Notes under the pieces: model-generated
The model's input: the letters and a program-made list of their open reading frames with translations, nothing else
Database searches by the model: none
Told to the model about the DNA's origin: nothing
Assembly: GCF_030272615.1 (NCBI RefSeq)
Contig: NC_081414.1
Span: 6,703,001-6,767,000 of the forward strand
DNA: 64,000 nucleotides
Source of the DNA: Cryptomeria japonica
Lineage: Eukaryota > Streptophyta > Pinopsida > Cupressales > Cupressaceae
Direction: 5' to 3'
Program-made: the position numbers and the translations under genes
Part shown: positions 1 through 9,842 of the stretch, piece after piece
Layout of the letters: each line of letters opens with the position of its first letter
Position numbering within the stretch: position 1 is the first letter of the stretch

Positions 1-174
1 AAGGAACTGGATCAAATTGAAGACATTTTGGACAGTAGGATTGGGCGTAGTACCTAGAGCAGTCAGTATAAGGAGTATCTAATAAAGTGGAAGGAAAGAC
101 CAGTTGAAGACTCATCTTGGATTTCTCAGGTAGAGGTAGAATTCCTTGGTTTTCCTCTAGCCCCAGCAAATTGA
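1..174 (+). pseudogene. Ty3/gypsy chromovirus integrase C-terminal chromodomain (fragment)
   Basis: Frame 1 reads to a stop at 172-174 and ends a polyprotein that starts outside the window. It contains a chromodomain core: an ILDSRIGRST stretch, a stop at 55-57, then YKEYLIKWKERPVEDSSWI. The paired aromatic residues and the YLIKWK strand are typical of chromodomains that end chromovirus integrases. In that family the domain helps steer integration towards particular chromatin. The in-frame TAG within the domain shows the copy is dead. Family assignment is confident; which chromovirus clade is not resolvable from this fragment. Confidence 0.8.
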
Positions 175-199
175 GAGACTCACTTTTTCAACAACCCCA

Positions 200-790
200 G
201 ATGTCTGATGTAGGAGCATCCCCGGTTCTTGGCAATCTTGCATCAACTAAAAATATTTCCTTTCTATTTTGCAGTTTCAACATTTCATTCTGCATTTTCT
301 AGCATTGGCTCACCGGATATTGAGGAGTTAGATTTTTCTTAAGGACTTTATCATCTACCTTATTCCCAAACCGCAGAGTATTTGGATCATTTTCTGGCAA
401 GTTATCGCTACCGGTTTCTAAGACAATTTTCTGTTACCGGTTGCCTGGACTTATTTGCATTAGTGATCTAACGGATCCCTTGGATCATATAAATAATTGT
501 AATTAAGCATTACAATGGGATCAAAGGTGGTAGACAGAACATAGAAGCTAGATCTTAAGATTTGAGGTCCTGGTTGTGACCTGTTCTGTAATTGAGCATG
601 TTTTAGTAGGCTAGTGAGTCGGTTTCTGTAACTCGGATGTTACCGGTTAATTGTAATCAGTTTTTATGATATAATTAATTTTGTTCTACATTGCCTCCAT
701 ATATCCTTGTGTTTTTTTTGTGTTTACTCTTTCTGACCGGTCCAGATTGATCTCTTTGAGGTCCCTCCTAATCGGTGACTGCACCATGCA
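200..790 (+). repeat. Probable 3' LTR of the chromovirus (approximate bounds)
   Basis: The stretch directly follows the integrase end, where a 3' LTR is expected. It has a TATA-like ATATAAATAA at 487-496 and a plausible TG start near 200 and CA end near 787. The 5' partner lies outside the window, so neither the limits nor a target-site duplication can be verified. No ORF here looks real. Confidence 0.35.
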
Positions 791-1456
791 TTTCAGTGTA
801 ATCAGGTAGTTCAACAAGATCACTTTCCTTTCTTATTAGCATTTATGTGCTATGTCGATAGAGTCCTTTTTTGGTGTGATGGATGTCTAGTTTGACGGAC
901 ATGGGTTCTGGTTCGGTGTGACATTAATTGGGTCTTGTCAACACACCTTCATGCGGAGCTGCAAGGTTAGCGTCTTTTTGCAAGATCATCTAGTCGCACA
1001 ATTGCGTGTTAATTCAGATCATCAAATTGAAGAAAATTGGTCTTTATTTAGTGCATGAGTATTCTTGGAATGTCAAGTCCACTTCTCCCTCGTGTGTGTT
1101 GATACTCTTCTGGCAACTGCTGATTGGTCCACCCAGGTCATGATTTATTCATGTGGGGCCTAGCCAAGTCTCTTATCGGTCTATCACGTCTGATTGGAAA
1201 AGTGGAAGTGTATCGCTTTTCTTCTGACTTTTGATTTTTGGCTGATCTCCAACCTCTGATATTCGGGCCCACTTTGTCCAAAGTGTCTGCAGAGTTCCAG
1301 TTGGCAACTATGTGTTGGTCTACCTAGATGATGCTGAGTGCATGTGGAACCTTTGTGTTCTTTCTTGTTTGGCCCTTTCCTTGATTTTCTCACAATGAAT
1401 TTTCTAACAAATTTTCTCACAATGGATTTTATGAAGATGGTAAAAGGAAGCAGAAA
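791..1456. other. No gene seen
   Basis: Mixed AT-rich sequence with only short chance ORFs on both strands. No terminal repeats, RNA gene or protein similarity was recognised. Part could belong to the LTR or to the flank of the upstream chromovirus. Confidence 0.4.
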
Positions 1457-1465
1457 GGGAAAGAG

Positions 1466-1684
1466 GTGGAGATAAGGGTGTCATTGAATAATGGTAATAT
1501 TTTGCAAGATGGATCTCGTACAGATATTTTAGTGTCACAAAAAGGGAAAGAGGTAGAGATTAGGGTTTCATTGTCTAATGATGATATTTTACAAAATGGA
1601 TATATTGAAAAGAAGCAAAAAGGATCCCCCTTCATGGTGCAAGGGCAAGGGATGGAGTTAGGTGTATCTTTGTTGATGCCTTAG
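1466..1684 (+). CDS. Short ORF with a duplicated 29-residue unit, function unknown
   Basis: A 72-codon ORF, open upstream of its ATG. It carries an imperfect 87-bp tandem duplication: unit one begins at 1457 and unit two at 1544, each coding GKEVEIRVSL followed by a related segment ending near ILQ(D/N)G. The period is a multiple of three, so the duplication keeps frame. No known family is recognised and no partner gene is nearby. It may be a relic of a larger protein or a chance ORF over a tandem repeat. Confidence 0.25.
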   Translation: MEIRVSLNNGNILQDGSRTDILVSQKGKEVEIRVSLSNDDILQNGYIEKKQKGSPFMVQGQGMELGVSLLMP

Positions 1685-2569
1685 CCTAATATCTCCATAT
1701 ATTAGACTTAAAAGTGAAAGGTAGAAAGAGGGTTTGGTGGAAAGGTGAATTGGCGAAGGAACCAATAGACAAAGTAAATTATTTTAGACGCCATGTGATG
1801 TGTTTAGATCCCCAGAGTGGAGTTTGGGAACTTGGAGTCACAAAACCACACATATGCTTTAGAATACAAGCCTAATTAGGCCTAATTGCAGCATTACTAG
1901 TTCATTTTTGAGAGAGACATTATGAAACAGCTCATACAAATTATTTTATATGTTTTAGGGAAGCCAAAAGGGTATCCAAAAATGATTTCATAGTTTTGGA
2001 ATGGGGTCTTCTCTGAAAGTTATGAGTGTCTGTCATACTTAGAGGGCTATAAGGAAACTAGGTAGCTAGTGAAGAAAAGGCCTTGAGGTGAAACCCCCTA
2101 ACACATTGTGTGATCAAATGTTGTTGTACGTGTCATTTACACCCTATGGAAGCCTTGTAAAGAGAGAGAGTATGAATCTCTAATTGCATTATTGAGTTGT
2201 TGAATCCTTGAACGACCTATGTATGCCAAGTTGGGACAATCAAACAATGGAGTTCTTGAACGGGAGAAGTAAATCATCAAGTGTGAGAATTGATACCATA
2301 ATTGTAATTTCCACCCCTTCTCTACATCACTTCATTCCAAAAAAATTAATCATGGAGATGGAGATAATTGAAAGAAAGGTGCTAGACAAATTAGTAAATA
2401 TCCACAAGATGAAAGGGGCAAAAGTGCAGTACGCCAAAGAAAGGGAAAAAAGAAGCTTAATAAGAACAAAATAGGCAAGAATAGAAAAAAAAGCTAAAAC
2501 AGTCATGCAATGAAGGCATAAAGAGGCAATTAATTGTGACACCATTCAACATACAAGTTCATTTGAGCA
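1685..2569. other. No gene seen; possible LINE 5' region
   Basis: Contains short ORFs (2208-2474 on +) without recognisable domains. The downstream LINE may begin in this stretch, but no conserved 5' boundary or target-site duplication was found. Confidence 0.3.
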
Positions 2570-2639
2570 AATTCGGGCTAAAAAGACAAAACTCGAGCAA
2601 GAAGGATCGATCAACATCACACTTTCCGAGGATCTTCTA

Positions 2640-4110
2640 CAAGCTCAAATTCATGACTTGCGTCAACGTTCGATAATCTGTAAGTTTTGGAGCCTTACTC
2701 TAGATATAGAGTTTTTGAAGGATCTATTATTTGAAGAATGGATAGGGGTATTTAAGGTATTTCATCTAGATCAATCAAAGGGCATTTTTTTGTCCTCTTT
2801 CACTTAAAAGATGGGAGAGACACTATTTATAAAGTTAAATATTGGGTTTTTGAAGGCTCTGGTTTATCCATACAACCATGGACACCAAACTTTAAACCAG
2901 AGTAGTTTGAGGATAGGTTTGTCCCTTCTTGGGTTCAATTGCAATCTTGTGCTCTTAAATATAGAGAACTCAATCTGATTGAAATCATGGCAAACCGTGT
3001 AGGGATTTTTACCAAGCATGACATGACATAGATTTTTTTAGGGGTCCTTCAAAACTTGTTAGTGCCTATTTATTGTTGGATACCAATAAGCCATTCCCAA
3101 ACAAAATTCATATGAACTCAAAAGTTGGTAAGTGGATTCAAGAAATCTTCATAGAAAATCCACAAAATGTATGTGCTATTTTCTATGCCACTAATCATAA
3201 CAAATCAACATGTTATACTTTTCAGGGACTTAAAGAGAAAGTAGATCCTTTGAATCATTCATCTACATCTCTTAAAAATAAACATATAGAATCGGTAGTG
3301 CACAAGGCAAAAGAAATGGTTCAAGGCTTTCAAGAACAACTAGGGAAGGTAGATCATCTCAGCAAGAGTTTGAAATTCCTAAGGTGTTATTTTCCAAAAA
3401 GAATCCTACTTTTATCTCTGATACCAATGTTTTTCTTAGTAAAGATAACATATATTTCATGCAATTGTTGGCTCACAACAGCAAAGAATCTACAAACTTC
3501 ATTTCATCATCCTCTTTAAGCCAAATAGATACTATTGTTCATCCACTAATATTAAGTAAATAGCCCATTCAGATAACTCTAAAGCTAGAATGTAAAAACT
3601 CTCTCAACTTGATAAAGGTTTTTTCTCAATATCAATTGATGGACAATAGAGAGTTAGATAATGAAATTAATCAGGGCTTTTCTAAGGAAAATGATGTCTG
3701 CTTTAAGGCAATATTCCTTAAATAGGGAGGTTGTCCAGATAGACTGGAAGAGTTTGCTAATAAACTTCTTTACTCAGTAGGCTCAGATCTTTTTGATGAG
3801 ATAGTAGAGGAGATTCATCTTGAGGAAGAAGATTTTTTGCTTTCACATGAAGACCCATCTCAAATACCTAGTGTTGAGGAAGTGTCTAAGGAAAGCAACA
3901 TGGAAGTTTATGCACAATTAGTACCTAAGTTTGATTTTTCCCAATCATTATCTTTATCACAGATGCCCTCCTCTCAGATGCCAGTCAAGAAATCTCTAGG
4001 GAAAAGGAATAATTATAAGGTTACTGAATTAAAGGAAGAGATAGATGCAGGAGTACATACTACTTTGGATGGAAGGTTCTCAATAAGTAAAAGGTCGTGG
4101 AGGACGTGCT
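2640..4110 (+). pseudogene. LINE ORF1 remnant (DUF4283-like plus decayed zf-CCHC_4)
   Basis: Translation in shifting frames gives a DUF4283-like segment around 2690-3030, recognisable by WIGVFKVFHLD, YWVFEGSGLSIQPWTPNFKPE and the conserved NRVGIFTKHD. It is followed by a segment beginning LDTNKPFPNKIHMNSKVGKW (3073 onward) that matches the lead-in of zf-CCHC_4 proteins. The knuckle itself reads CAIFYATNHNKSTC: a CX2CX4HX4C finger whose second Cys is now Phe. Such ORF1 proteins bind LINE RNA. A low-complexity acidic and Ser-rich tail runs to about 4100. Confidence 0.6.
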
Positions 4111-4126
4111 TCTTTCCTCAAACACA

Positions 4127-4860
4127 ATGGCAGTGGTGTCTTGGAATGTCTGAGCTATTAATGCCTTTGACAAATGGGCCCAAATCAAATGTCAATTAGA
4201 TGTTTGTGTGACAGACATCATTTTATTTCAAGAATCCAAAATGTCACAACAAACATATGAGGCTTCAGTTATGAAATGGGAAAAATATAAATCACTTCAT
4301 GTTCTGGCTCAAGGGGCTTCAAGTGGTCTATTTACATTATGGAATGCAAAAATAGTGTCCATTGAAATAATTGAGAAAGATAGTGATTGGGAGCTTATGA
4401 CTATGGTAAACTTTGATCTCAAGTTTAGACTATTCAATGTTTATGGACCAACCACTACACATGATAAGATGAAGTTATTTTGAAACACTAATAATTGTCA
4501 TCTAGAATCTTGGTAATGAGAAAAACATATTGGCAGGAGATTTTAATGTGATAGTGTTATTGCAAGAAAAACAAGGAGGAATTTATCCACCACAGAAAAC
4601 AATGGAGGACTTTGGTTGTTTCATTTTAGACAAAGCATTCAAGGATAGTTTGCATGTCAAGGGAAAGTTTACATGGACGCATTAGAGAAAGGACTTTTTG
4701 CAAATTGCTGACCACCTAGATAGATTTTTAGTAACACAAAACTGGACATTAGCATCATTTAATTTGGTCTCAGAAATTTTTCCATATGCTAGTTCAGATC
4801 ATTATGCAATTTCACTAGAAATATTAGGCATTAGCTCCAGGGTTGAGTGCAAGCCTTCTT
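4127..4860 (+). pseudogene. LINE ORF2 endonuclease domain (exonuclease-endonuclease-phosphatase fold), broken
   Basis: ATG at 4127 opens with VVSWNV, the strand that begins APE-type LINE endonucleases. DIILFQESKM follows, carrying the catalytic Glu. Later traces are LFNVYGP, LAGDFNVI, DHLDRFLV and a C-terminal SSDHYAISLEI with the catalytic Asp-His pair. An early TGA follows VVSWNV, a frameshift lies near 4485, and a stop interrupts the segment after KFTWTH near 4680. In the family this domain nicks target DNA to prime reverse transcription. Key active-site residues remain readable, but the reading frame is lost. Confidence 0.75.
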
Positions 4861-5306
4861 TCAAGTTTGAGAAAATGTGGTTCAAACACCTGCATTTTCT
4901 TCCTCACTTCTGTCAAAGGTGGGTAAGTGCACCATTTCAAAAAGGCACACATGTTTTAGTTCTATAAAAAAAAATTGCATGTTAAAAATCAAATCAAAAC
5001 TTGGAATGCACAAGTTTTTAATAACATTTTTCTCCAAAAAGAGGAGGTAGCAAAGGAGCTCACAGAGGTGCATTAATATATAATTCAAAATAGCCTAGAG
5101 TTGCATATATTTCTTAAACAAAAAAAAATGTAGAATTTATGGGTAAAACTATGCAAAAGAGAGGATATTTATTAGCAATAGAAGTCTAGGAAATTATGGT
5201 TAAGGGAAGGAGACTGTAACACAAAATATTTCCATGAATAAATCCAATTTAAAAGAGCTACTCAAATAGTGTTTTCAATGCAAGTTCCATTTCAAGAAAT
5301 CAGATT

Positions 5307-6530
5307 TTGAATGCAAAGGAGATTCAGGAGGAAGAGGTCAAGTTTAAAAAAAATCTTTTAGCTCCAACTAAAAATTTATCAGCACAGTTAAATCAACAAG
5401 AACAAGTCTTGTTGGTAGCAATACCAAACATCATTTCTCAGGAAGATAATAAGAATTTGATGAAGCGTTTCACATTAGAAGAAGTGATAAAGGTAGTTTT
5501 TTCACTTTCACTGGATAAATCTCCAGGGTCAGACAAATTCACAATCCTCTTTTTTCAAAAGTGTTGGGATGTGTTGAGCTTTGACTTGCTCCTAGCAATG
5601 GAAGAATCATAGAGAAATGGAACAATGCTGAAGAATTTCAATGTAACAAATATTGCAATTTTGCCAAAAACAAAACAGCCTAAGACCTTTGTTGAATTTA
5701 GACCCATTTCACTTTACAATACAATTTATAAAATTTTCACAAAGACAATTTACTTACGGCTACAATATCTAATTCCTAAAGTGATCTCACAAGAGCAAGG
5801 GGATTTTATTCCAGGTAGAGAAACAACTAAAGGTGCATTGCTTGTGCATGAAGTATTACATTCCATTATAATTAATCATATTCCATATTTCATTCTAAAA
5901 CTTGATATGATGAAAGCTCATGACAAATTGGATTGGAGATTTCTAATGAAAGTCTTGGATAAGTTTGGCTTTTGCAATAAATGGTGTAAATGGATATTGT
6001 CTTGTGTATTAGGGGCCAAGTTTTCAATTATAATAAATGGAATACTATCAAGATATTTTAGTGTCATACAAGGAGTAAGGCAAGGCGATCCCTTATCCCC
6101 ATTCCTCTTCATAATTATGGTTGAGGCATTGAGTAGGTCTATAAAAGAGAGACATAGTTAGGGCTTATGGCAAGCCATACACATTCCTCAAATAGGTATT
6201 TCAGTTAGACATACTCTTTTTGAAGATGATGCCTTATTATTTAGAAAAGAAGCTCTCTCAGAAGCCAAACAAATGAAAGAGACATTGGTTATAAATTCTT
6301 CAATCTCAGGGCAAAAAATAAATGCACAAAAGTCAAAGATCTATGCTTTAAATTTGATGACAGTTGTTAGAAGGAAAATTATTTAGACTTTTGGTTTTTA
6401 GATGGCAGAGTTACCATGCACATACTTGGGAATCCCATTCTTTATGGGTTCAAACAAGGTATCTTACTATTCTAAGGTTATAGAAATGATTAAGTCCAGA
6501 GTCTTGCCTTGGAAATCTAGACGGCTATCA
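5307..6530 (+). pseudogene. LINE reverse transcriptase domain, active site altered to FEDD
   Basis: The RT_nLTR-like domain shows successive hallmarks: FTLEEVIKVVFSL.LDKSPGSD, then a stop at about 5610. After it come IAILPKTKQP, FRPISLYNTIYKI, QGDFIPGRETTKGALLVHEVL, LKLDMMKAHDKLDW and GVRQGDPLSPFLF. The catalytic box, normally (F/Y)ADD, reads FEDD at 6219-6230. SGQKINAQKSKIYAL and LPCTYLGIPF follow. In-frame stops near 6160 and 6385 add to the damage. The first catalytic Asp in LKLDM is kept, and both Asp of FEDD remain, but Ala to Glu beside them is unusual. Confidence 0.85.
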
Positions 6531-7221
6531 TGATCAAGCCACATATTGTTATGAAAGTTCCTCTAATTTTTGTTGAGGGCATGCCATCTGTTAAATCTAA
6601 AGGTGGAGTAGGTTTGCATAATATGTCCAAGTGGAATATGGCTTTTGGAGGTAAATTAATATGACAAATGCACAATAAATTTGATTCACAGTGGTGTAGG
6701 ATAATGCAACCAAAATATCTAGATATGCAAAACCCAACTAGAGTATTTGCAATATCCAATCCTCCAAATGGATTTGCTATGTGGAATTTTATGATGTCAT
6801 GTTGGAAAGTTGTTACTATATATATCTCATGAGAAGTACATAATAGAGAAGTAATTCACTTTTGGAATGATTCTTCGAACAGATCCTCCTTTAAAGGATA
6901 TTCAAGAATTGCAATCTGTCATCCCAATCTTCTCTCATATGTGGGGTACTAGACTAATTGATTATGATTTCTCGGTAGAGATGGAAACTGAAAGAGTAAA
7001 CTAGAAAGAATTTTTCTGACATACAAATTACAATGGTTCAAAAAGAGGTCTTGCATAATGCATTAGCAGACATAGTAGTTTTTCTTTCTCACATACCAGA
7101 TAGAGTAATTTAGGCACCTTACAAGGATGGTAATTACATAGTCAATAAAGGATATAAAACAATTCTTAATAAAGATGGATAAATGCAGCCACAAAGAGAC
7201 CATTCCTTCTACTAGAATAAC

Positions 7222-7700
7222 ATGATTATGCCAAAAGTAGGGAGTTTTACATGGTTAGTATTGAGGCAAAGAGTACTAACAAGTGTTAGACTCACAAGAT
7301 TAGGATTTATAGATCCCTTTAAATGTGTTTTATGTAATGAAGAGGTAGAAGATGTTGATCACTTATTCTTACACTGTTCATATGCTCAACAATGTTGGAA
7401 ATTCATATTGCACAAAATAGGTTTTTCTACCCCTATGCCAAAGACAATTTGGGATCTTTTTCAAGCTTGGCCAGTGTTATACAAAACCTCTTTCTTTGCA
7501 TGCATTTGGCATTTAATTCCAACCATAGTAATATGGTCTATCTAGTGGGAGTAAAATAAACACATTTGTAGGAAAATATCTTCTTCAATTCAGACTATCC
7601 AGGGAGTCATTGAAAAATCAATTTTAGAAGCAACCAATACATATGTCCAAAATTACAAAAATTGTAGTTCACTCTTCACAACATGGGATGATGATATACT
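7222..7700 (+). pseudogene. LINE zf-RVT zinc-binding region
   Basis: A 107-codon open stretch carries the zf-RVT signature of plant LINE ORF2 proteins: FTWLVLRQRVLTSVRLTRLG, then FKCVLCNEEVEDVDHLFLHC with its Cys/His set, then AQQCWKFIL. A TAG at 7543 breaks the frame before the linker to RNase H. In the family this region lies between reverse transcriptase and RNase H and is presumed to bind nucleic acid. Confidence 0.75.
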
Positions 7701-7789
7701 AAAGAGTTGGAAAAGTATAACTTTAGCATTCAAAGATGCTCTGAAGTAGCCTTCTAAGACAAAGATTGACAGGAGCAATATTAAATGGC

Positions 7790-8255
7790 GACCTCCAACT
7801 TAAGCATTTTATAAATTGAATTTTGATGGTGCTTCGAGAGGGAATCCAGGGGTTTCTGGTGCAGGGGTCTATATTTAGGATTCCTGTGGGGTATTGAAAG
7901 AAGCTAAGTCAATTTCTCTCCCATCAGGCACAAACAATTTATCAGACTCATTGGCACTTCTCCATGGTTTAATACTTTCTAAAAGTTTAGGTATATCCAA
8001 CATCAATATAGAAGGTGACTCGTTAATAATCACAAATGCACACAAAGAAAGATCTTGCTTGAATTAGCAATTAAAATATGTTACAAAATATTTGGGGGCT
8101 GATAGATAAATTTGAATCTTTTCAGTTTTCACACACATACTGAGAAGGAAACATGTTGGTTGATCGAATAGCAAACATGGGGTGTCAAAAAGAGGAAGTA
8201 TTCATATCAGAGGATGGTATTAAGGCTGATGAATTTCCAAATTTAGCTTAAGTAA
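7790..8255 (+). pseudogene. LINE RNase H domain remnant
   Basis: LNFDGASRGNPGVSGAGVYI at about 7815-7875 is the first strand of a plant LINE RNase H with its catalytic Asp. It is followed by SLPSGTNNLSDSLALLHGLI, where the catalytic Glu (normally in NNxAE) reads Asp, and by IEGDSLIITNA with the third acidic residue. A C-terminal EGNMLVDRIANMG also fits. Several stops interrupt it (7798, 7876, about 8065, 8106). This domain would remove RNA from the hybrid during element copying. Confidence 0.75.
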
Positions 8256-8299
8256 TGGCAAGATAAATTGTTCATGGAGACAATTTAAATATTATCTAG

Positions 8300-8842
8300 C
8301 TTTTAATTTTCACACAATGCGATTGCAATCCCAAGTTAGGTGGCACATGTTAAAGACATGATTAATCATGGGGAGGTCAAGTTAAAATGTTAGCATCAAC
8401 TATAATTATAACAAGATCAACTTGGGATCATAGTGCATTGATAAGTAATTGCATTGAAATCTAGATATTTCATGAGTTTCGAGTTGGCATTGTACTCATT
8501 TTGTAGGTGGCACATGTGAAAAACTCATATCAAAGTGGAAACATTCTAAGCAAGTGTGCAAAGGACAGGGGTTTTAAATACTAATATATTTTTTAATTGA
8601 ATGCAAGTACTAGGGGGTACAAATTATTCCCGATTCTATTATAAATCTATCTCATTGTGACAGGTGGATGGATTGACGCATGTGAGTATTTACAAAGCTT
8701 ACAATAGCGAAGGACTTACCAACGCATGGTATTTAGTCATTTATTCTAAGAGTTAAAATAGAAAATATATCCCTTCCTCAGGCTTCTCTTCTTTTTATCA
8801 CAACTCTTCCAACAATTTCAGAAGGGTTTTGAAATTTGGGCT
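8300..8842. other. No gene seen between the LINE and the next ORF
   Basis: AT-rich, with no recognisable coding or repeat structure. It could hold the 3' UTR of the LINE, but no poly(A) or simple-repeat tail is evident. Confidence 0.4.
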
Positions 8843-9526
8843 ATGCATCCACAACTTTCTTTGGACGAAGAGGGTGAAATATGTAGTTGTATTCGGTCTT
8901 GTAGGGCTTGTTGTAGGGCACATATGGAATATCTTCCGCATAATTACATAATTTGGGTGCCTATATGTGAATGGGTGTTTTCATTTTCAGGGTCCATTGG
9001 GGATGAACATGTTAGTCAAATGTTCAATACACATTGCTATCAGTACAAAAAAAGCATGAAAAGAGTCATTGGAGATGAAATTCTCTATCCTCAAACAAGA
9101 AGGGTAATCTTTCCTTCCCAAGTATTTTCTATCTTTCTCTCTAATACATTTGATTTGTTACATTTGCTACCATTAATTCAACTAATTGCTGAGAAGGTAG
9201 TCAAGGATGTGTTTTTACAAGATAACAATCTTCTCCGAGTGGTGCAAGTATATGATTTAGGTAAAGGACAAGGTCAAATTGGAGGTCTTTTCCCACACCA
9301 CTTCTTGTTAAATGGTAGTGCATTTATCTTAGTATATGATTCCTTAAAAAATATGTTGGACATGCAAAATTCTAGTTATCTGCAACAAGCTCTTCAGAGG
9401 CAGATTATAGTGGTTGGTGAAGATCTAGCTAAGAGGATACAAAGGAAAGTGAATGATTTACTAGCATTGCTTACACATTTCCATAATGGTCCAATTTTGA
9501 TTGACGCACCTTCTCCGCCGCTTTAG
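8843..9526 (+). CDS. Unrecognised 227-residue ORF
   Basis: The longest unassigned ORF in the left part of the window. The first 70 residues are Cys/Trp-rich (CSCIRSCRACCRAH). A middle helical part contains QLIAEKVVKDVFLQDNN and VYDLGKGQGQIGG. The C-terminal part reads QRQIIVVGEDLAKRIQRKVNDLL and ends in Pro-rich sequence. After the stop the same frame can be followed with further stops to about 9760, including two copies of a VAPMI(N/D)V-like segment. I recognise no family. It could be the remnant of an extra ORF of a mobile element or of a host gene; the neighbours are both transposons. Confidence 0.3.
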   Translation: MHPQLSLDEEGEICSCIRSCRACCRAHMEYLPHNYIIWVPICEWVFSFSGSIGDEHVSQMFNTHCYQYKKSMKRVIGDEILYPQTRRVIFPSQVFSIFLSNTFDLLHLLPLIQLIAEKVVKDVFLQDNNLLRVVQVYDLGKGQGQIGGLFPHHFLLNGSAFILVYDSLKNMLDMQNSSYLQQALQRQIIVVGEDLAKRIQRKVNDLLALLTHFHNGPILIDAPSPPL

Positions 9527-9837
9527 GATTCTACAATTCAGGCCCAAGTTGCTCCTATGATCAATGTTCTTAACAACATCAAGTCTTGTCATGTTGCTCC
9601 TATGATTGATGTCCAAGACAACATCAATTCTTCTCCTCATCCCTATCTTGCTCAAATACCATATCTGAACATTCCCCTACCTTCTCACTCCATAGTTAGT
9701 GAATTTCAAGAGTAGCGAGGTGAAAATAATATTGAAGTTGATGAAATGGAGGAGTAAGATCGTCTCTATCACAGTAGTTTTGTCATATTATACTTTTTTA
9801 TAAGGCAGCTTAATTAGTTTATAGTATATCTATGGTT
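9527..9837 (+). other. Tail of the unknown ORF and flank of element A
   Basis: Holds a short imperfect direct repeat (GTTGCTCCTATGAT at about 9548 and 9593) in continuation of the preceding ORF, then AT-rich flank up to the target-site duplication of element A. Confidence 0.3.
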
Positions 9838-9842
9838 TATGT

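Larger units (their letters stand above)
2570..8290 (+). mobile_element. Degenerate plant L1-type LINE (non-LTR retrotransposon) with RNase H
   Basis: Domain order along the + strand matches a plant L1 element. First comes an ORF1-like nucleic-acid-binding region, then an endonuclease, reverse transcriptase, a zinc-binding zf-RVT domain, and an RNase H domain at the end. The length of about 5.7 kb fits the family. Frameshifts and stops occur in every domain, so it is inactive. No clear poly(A) tail or target duplication marks the 3' end, so both boundaries are estimates from the coding traces. The terminal RNase H domain is typical of a subset of plant L1 elements. Confidence 0.8.

Noticed and set aside
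9240-9300. VYDLGKGQGQIGG as a GRAS-family or nucleotide-binding motif
   Set aside because: Only a few residues resemble the GRAS VHIIDF box and the flanking sequence does not match; no P-loop spacing.
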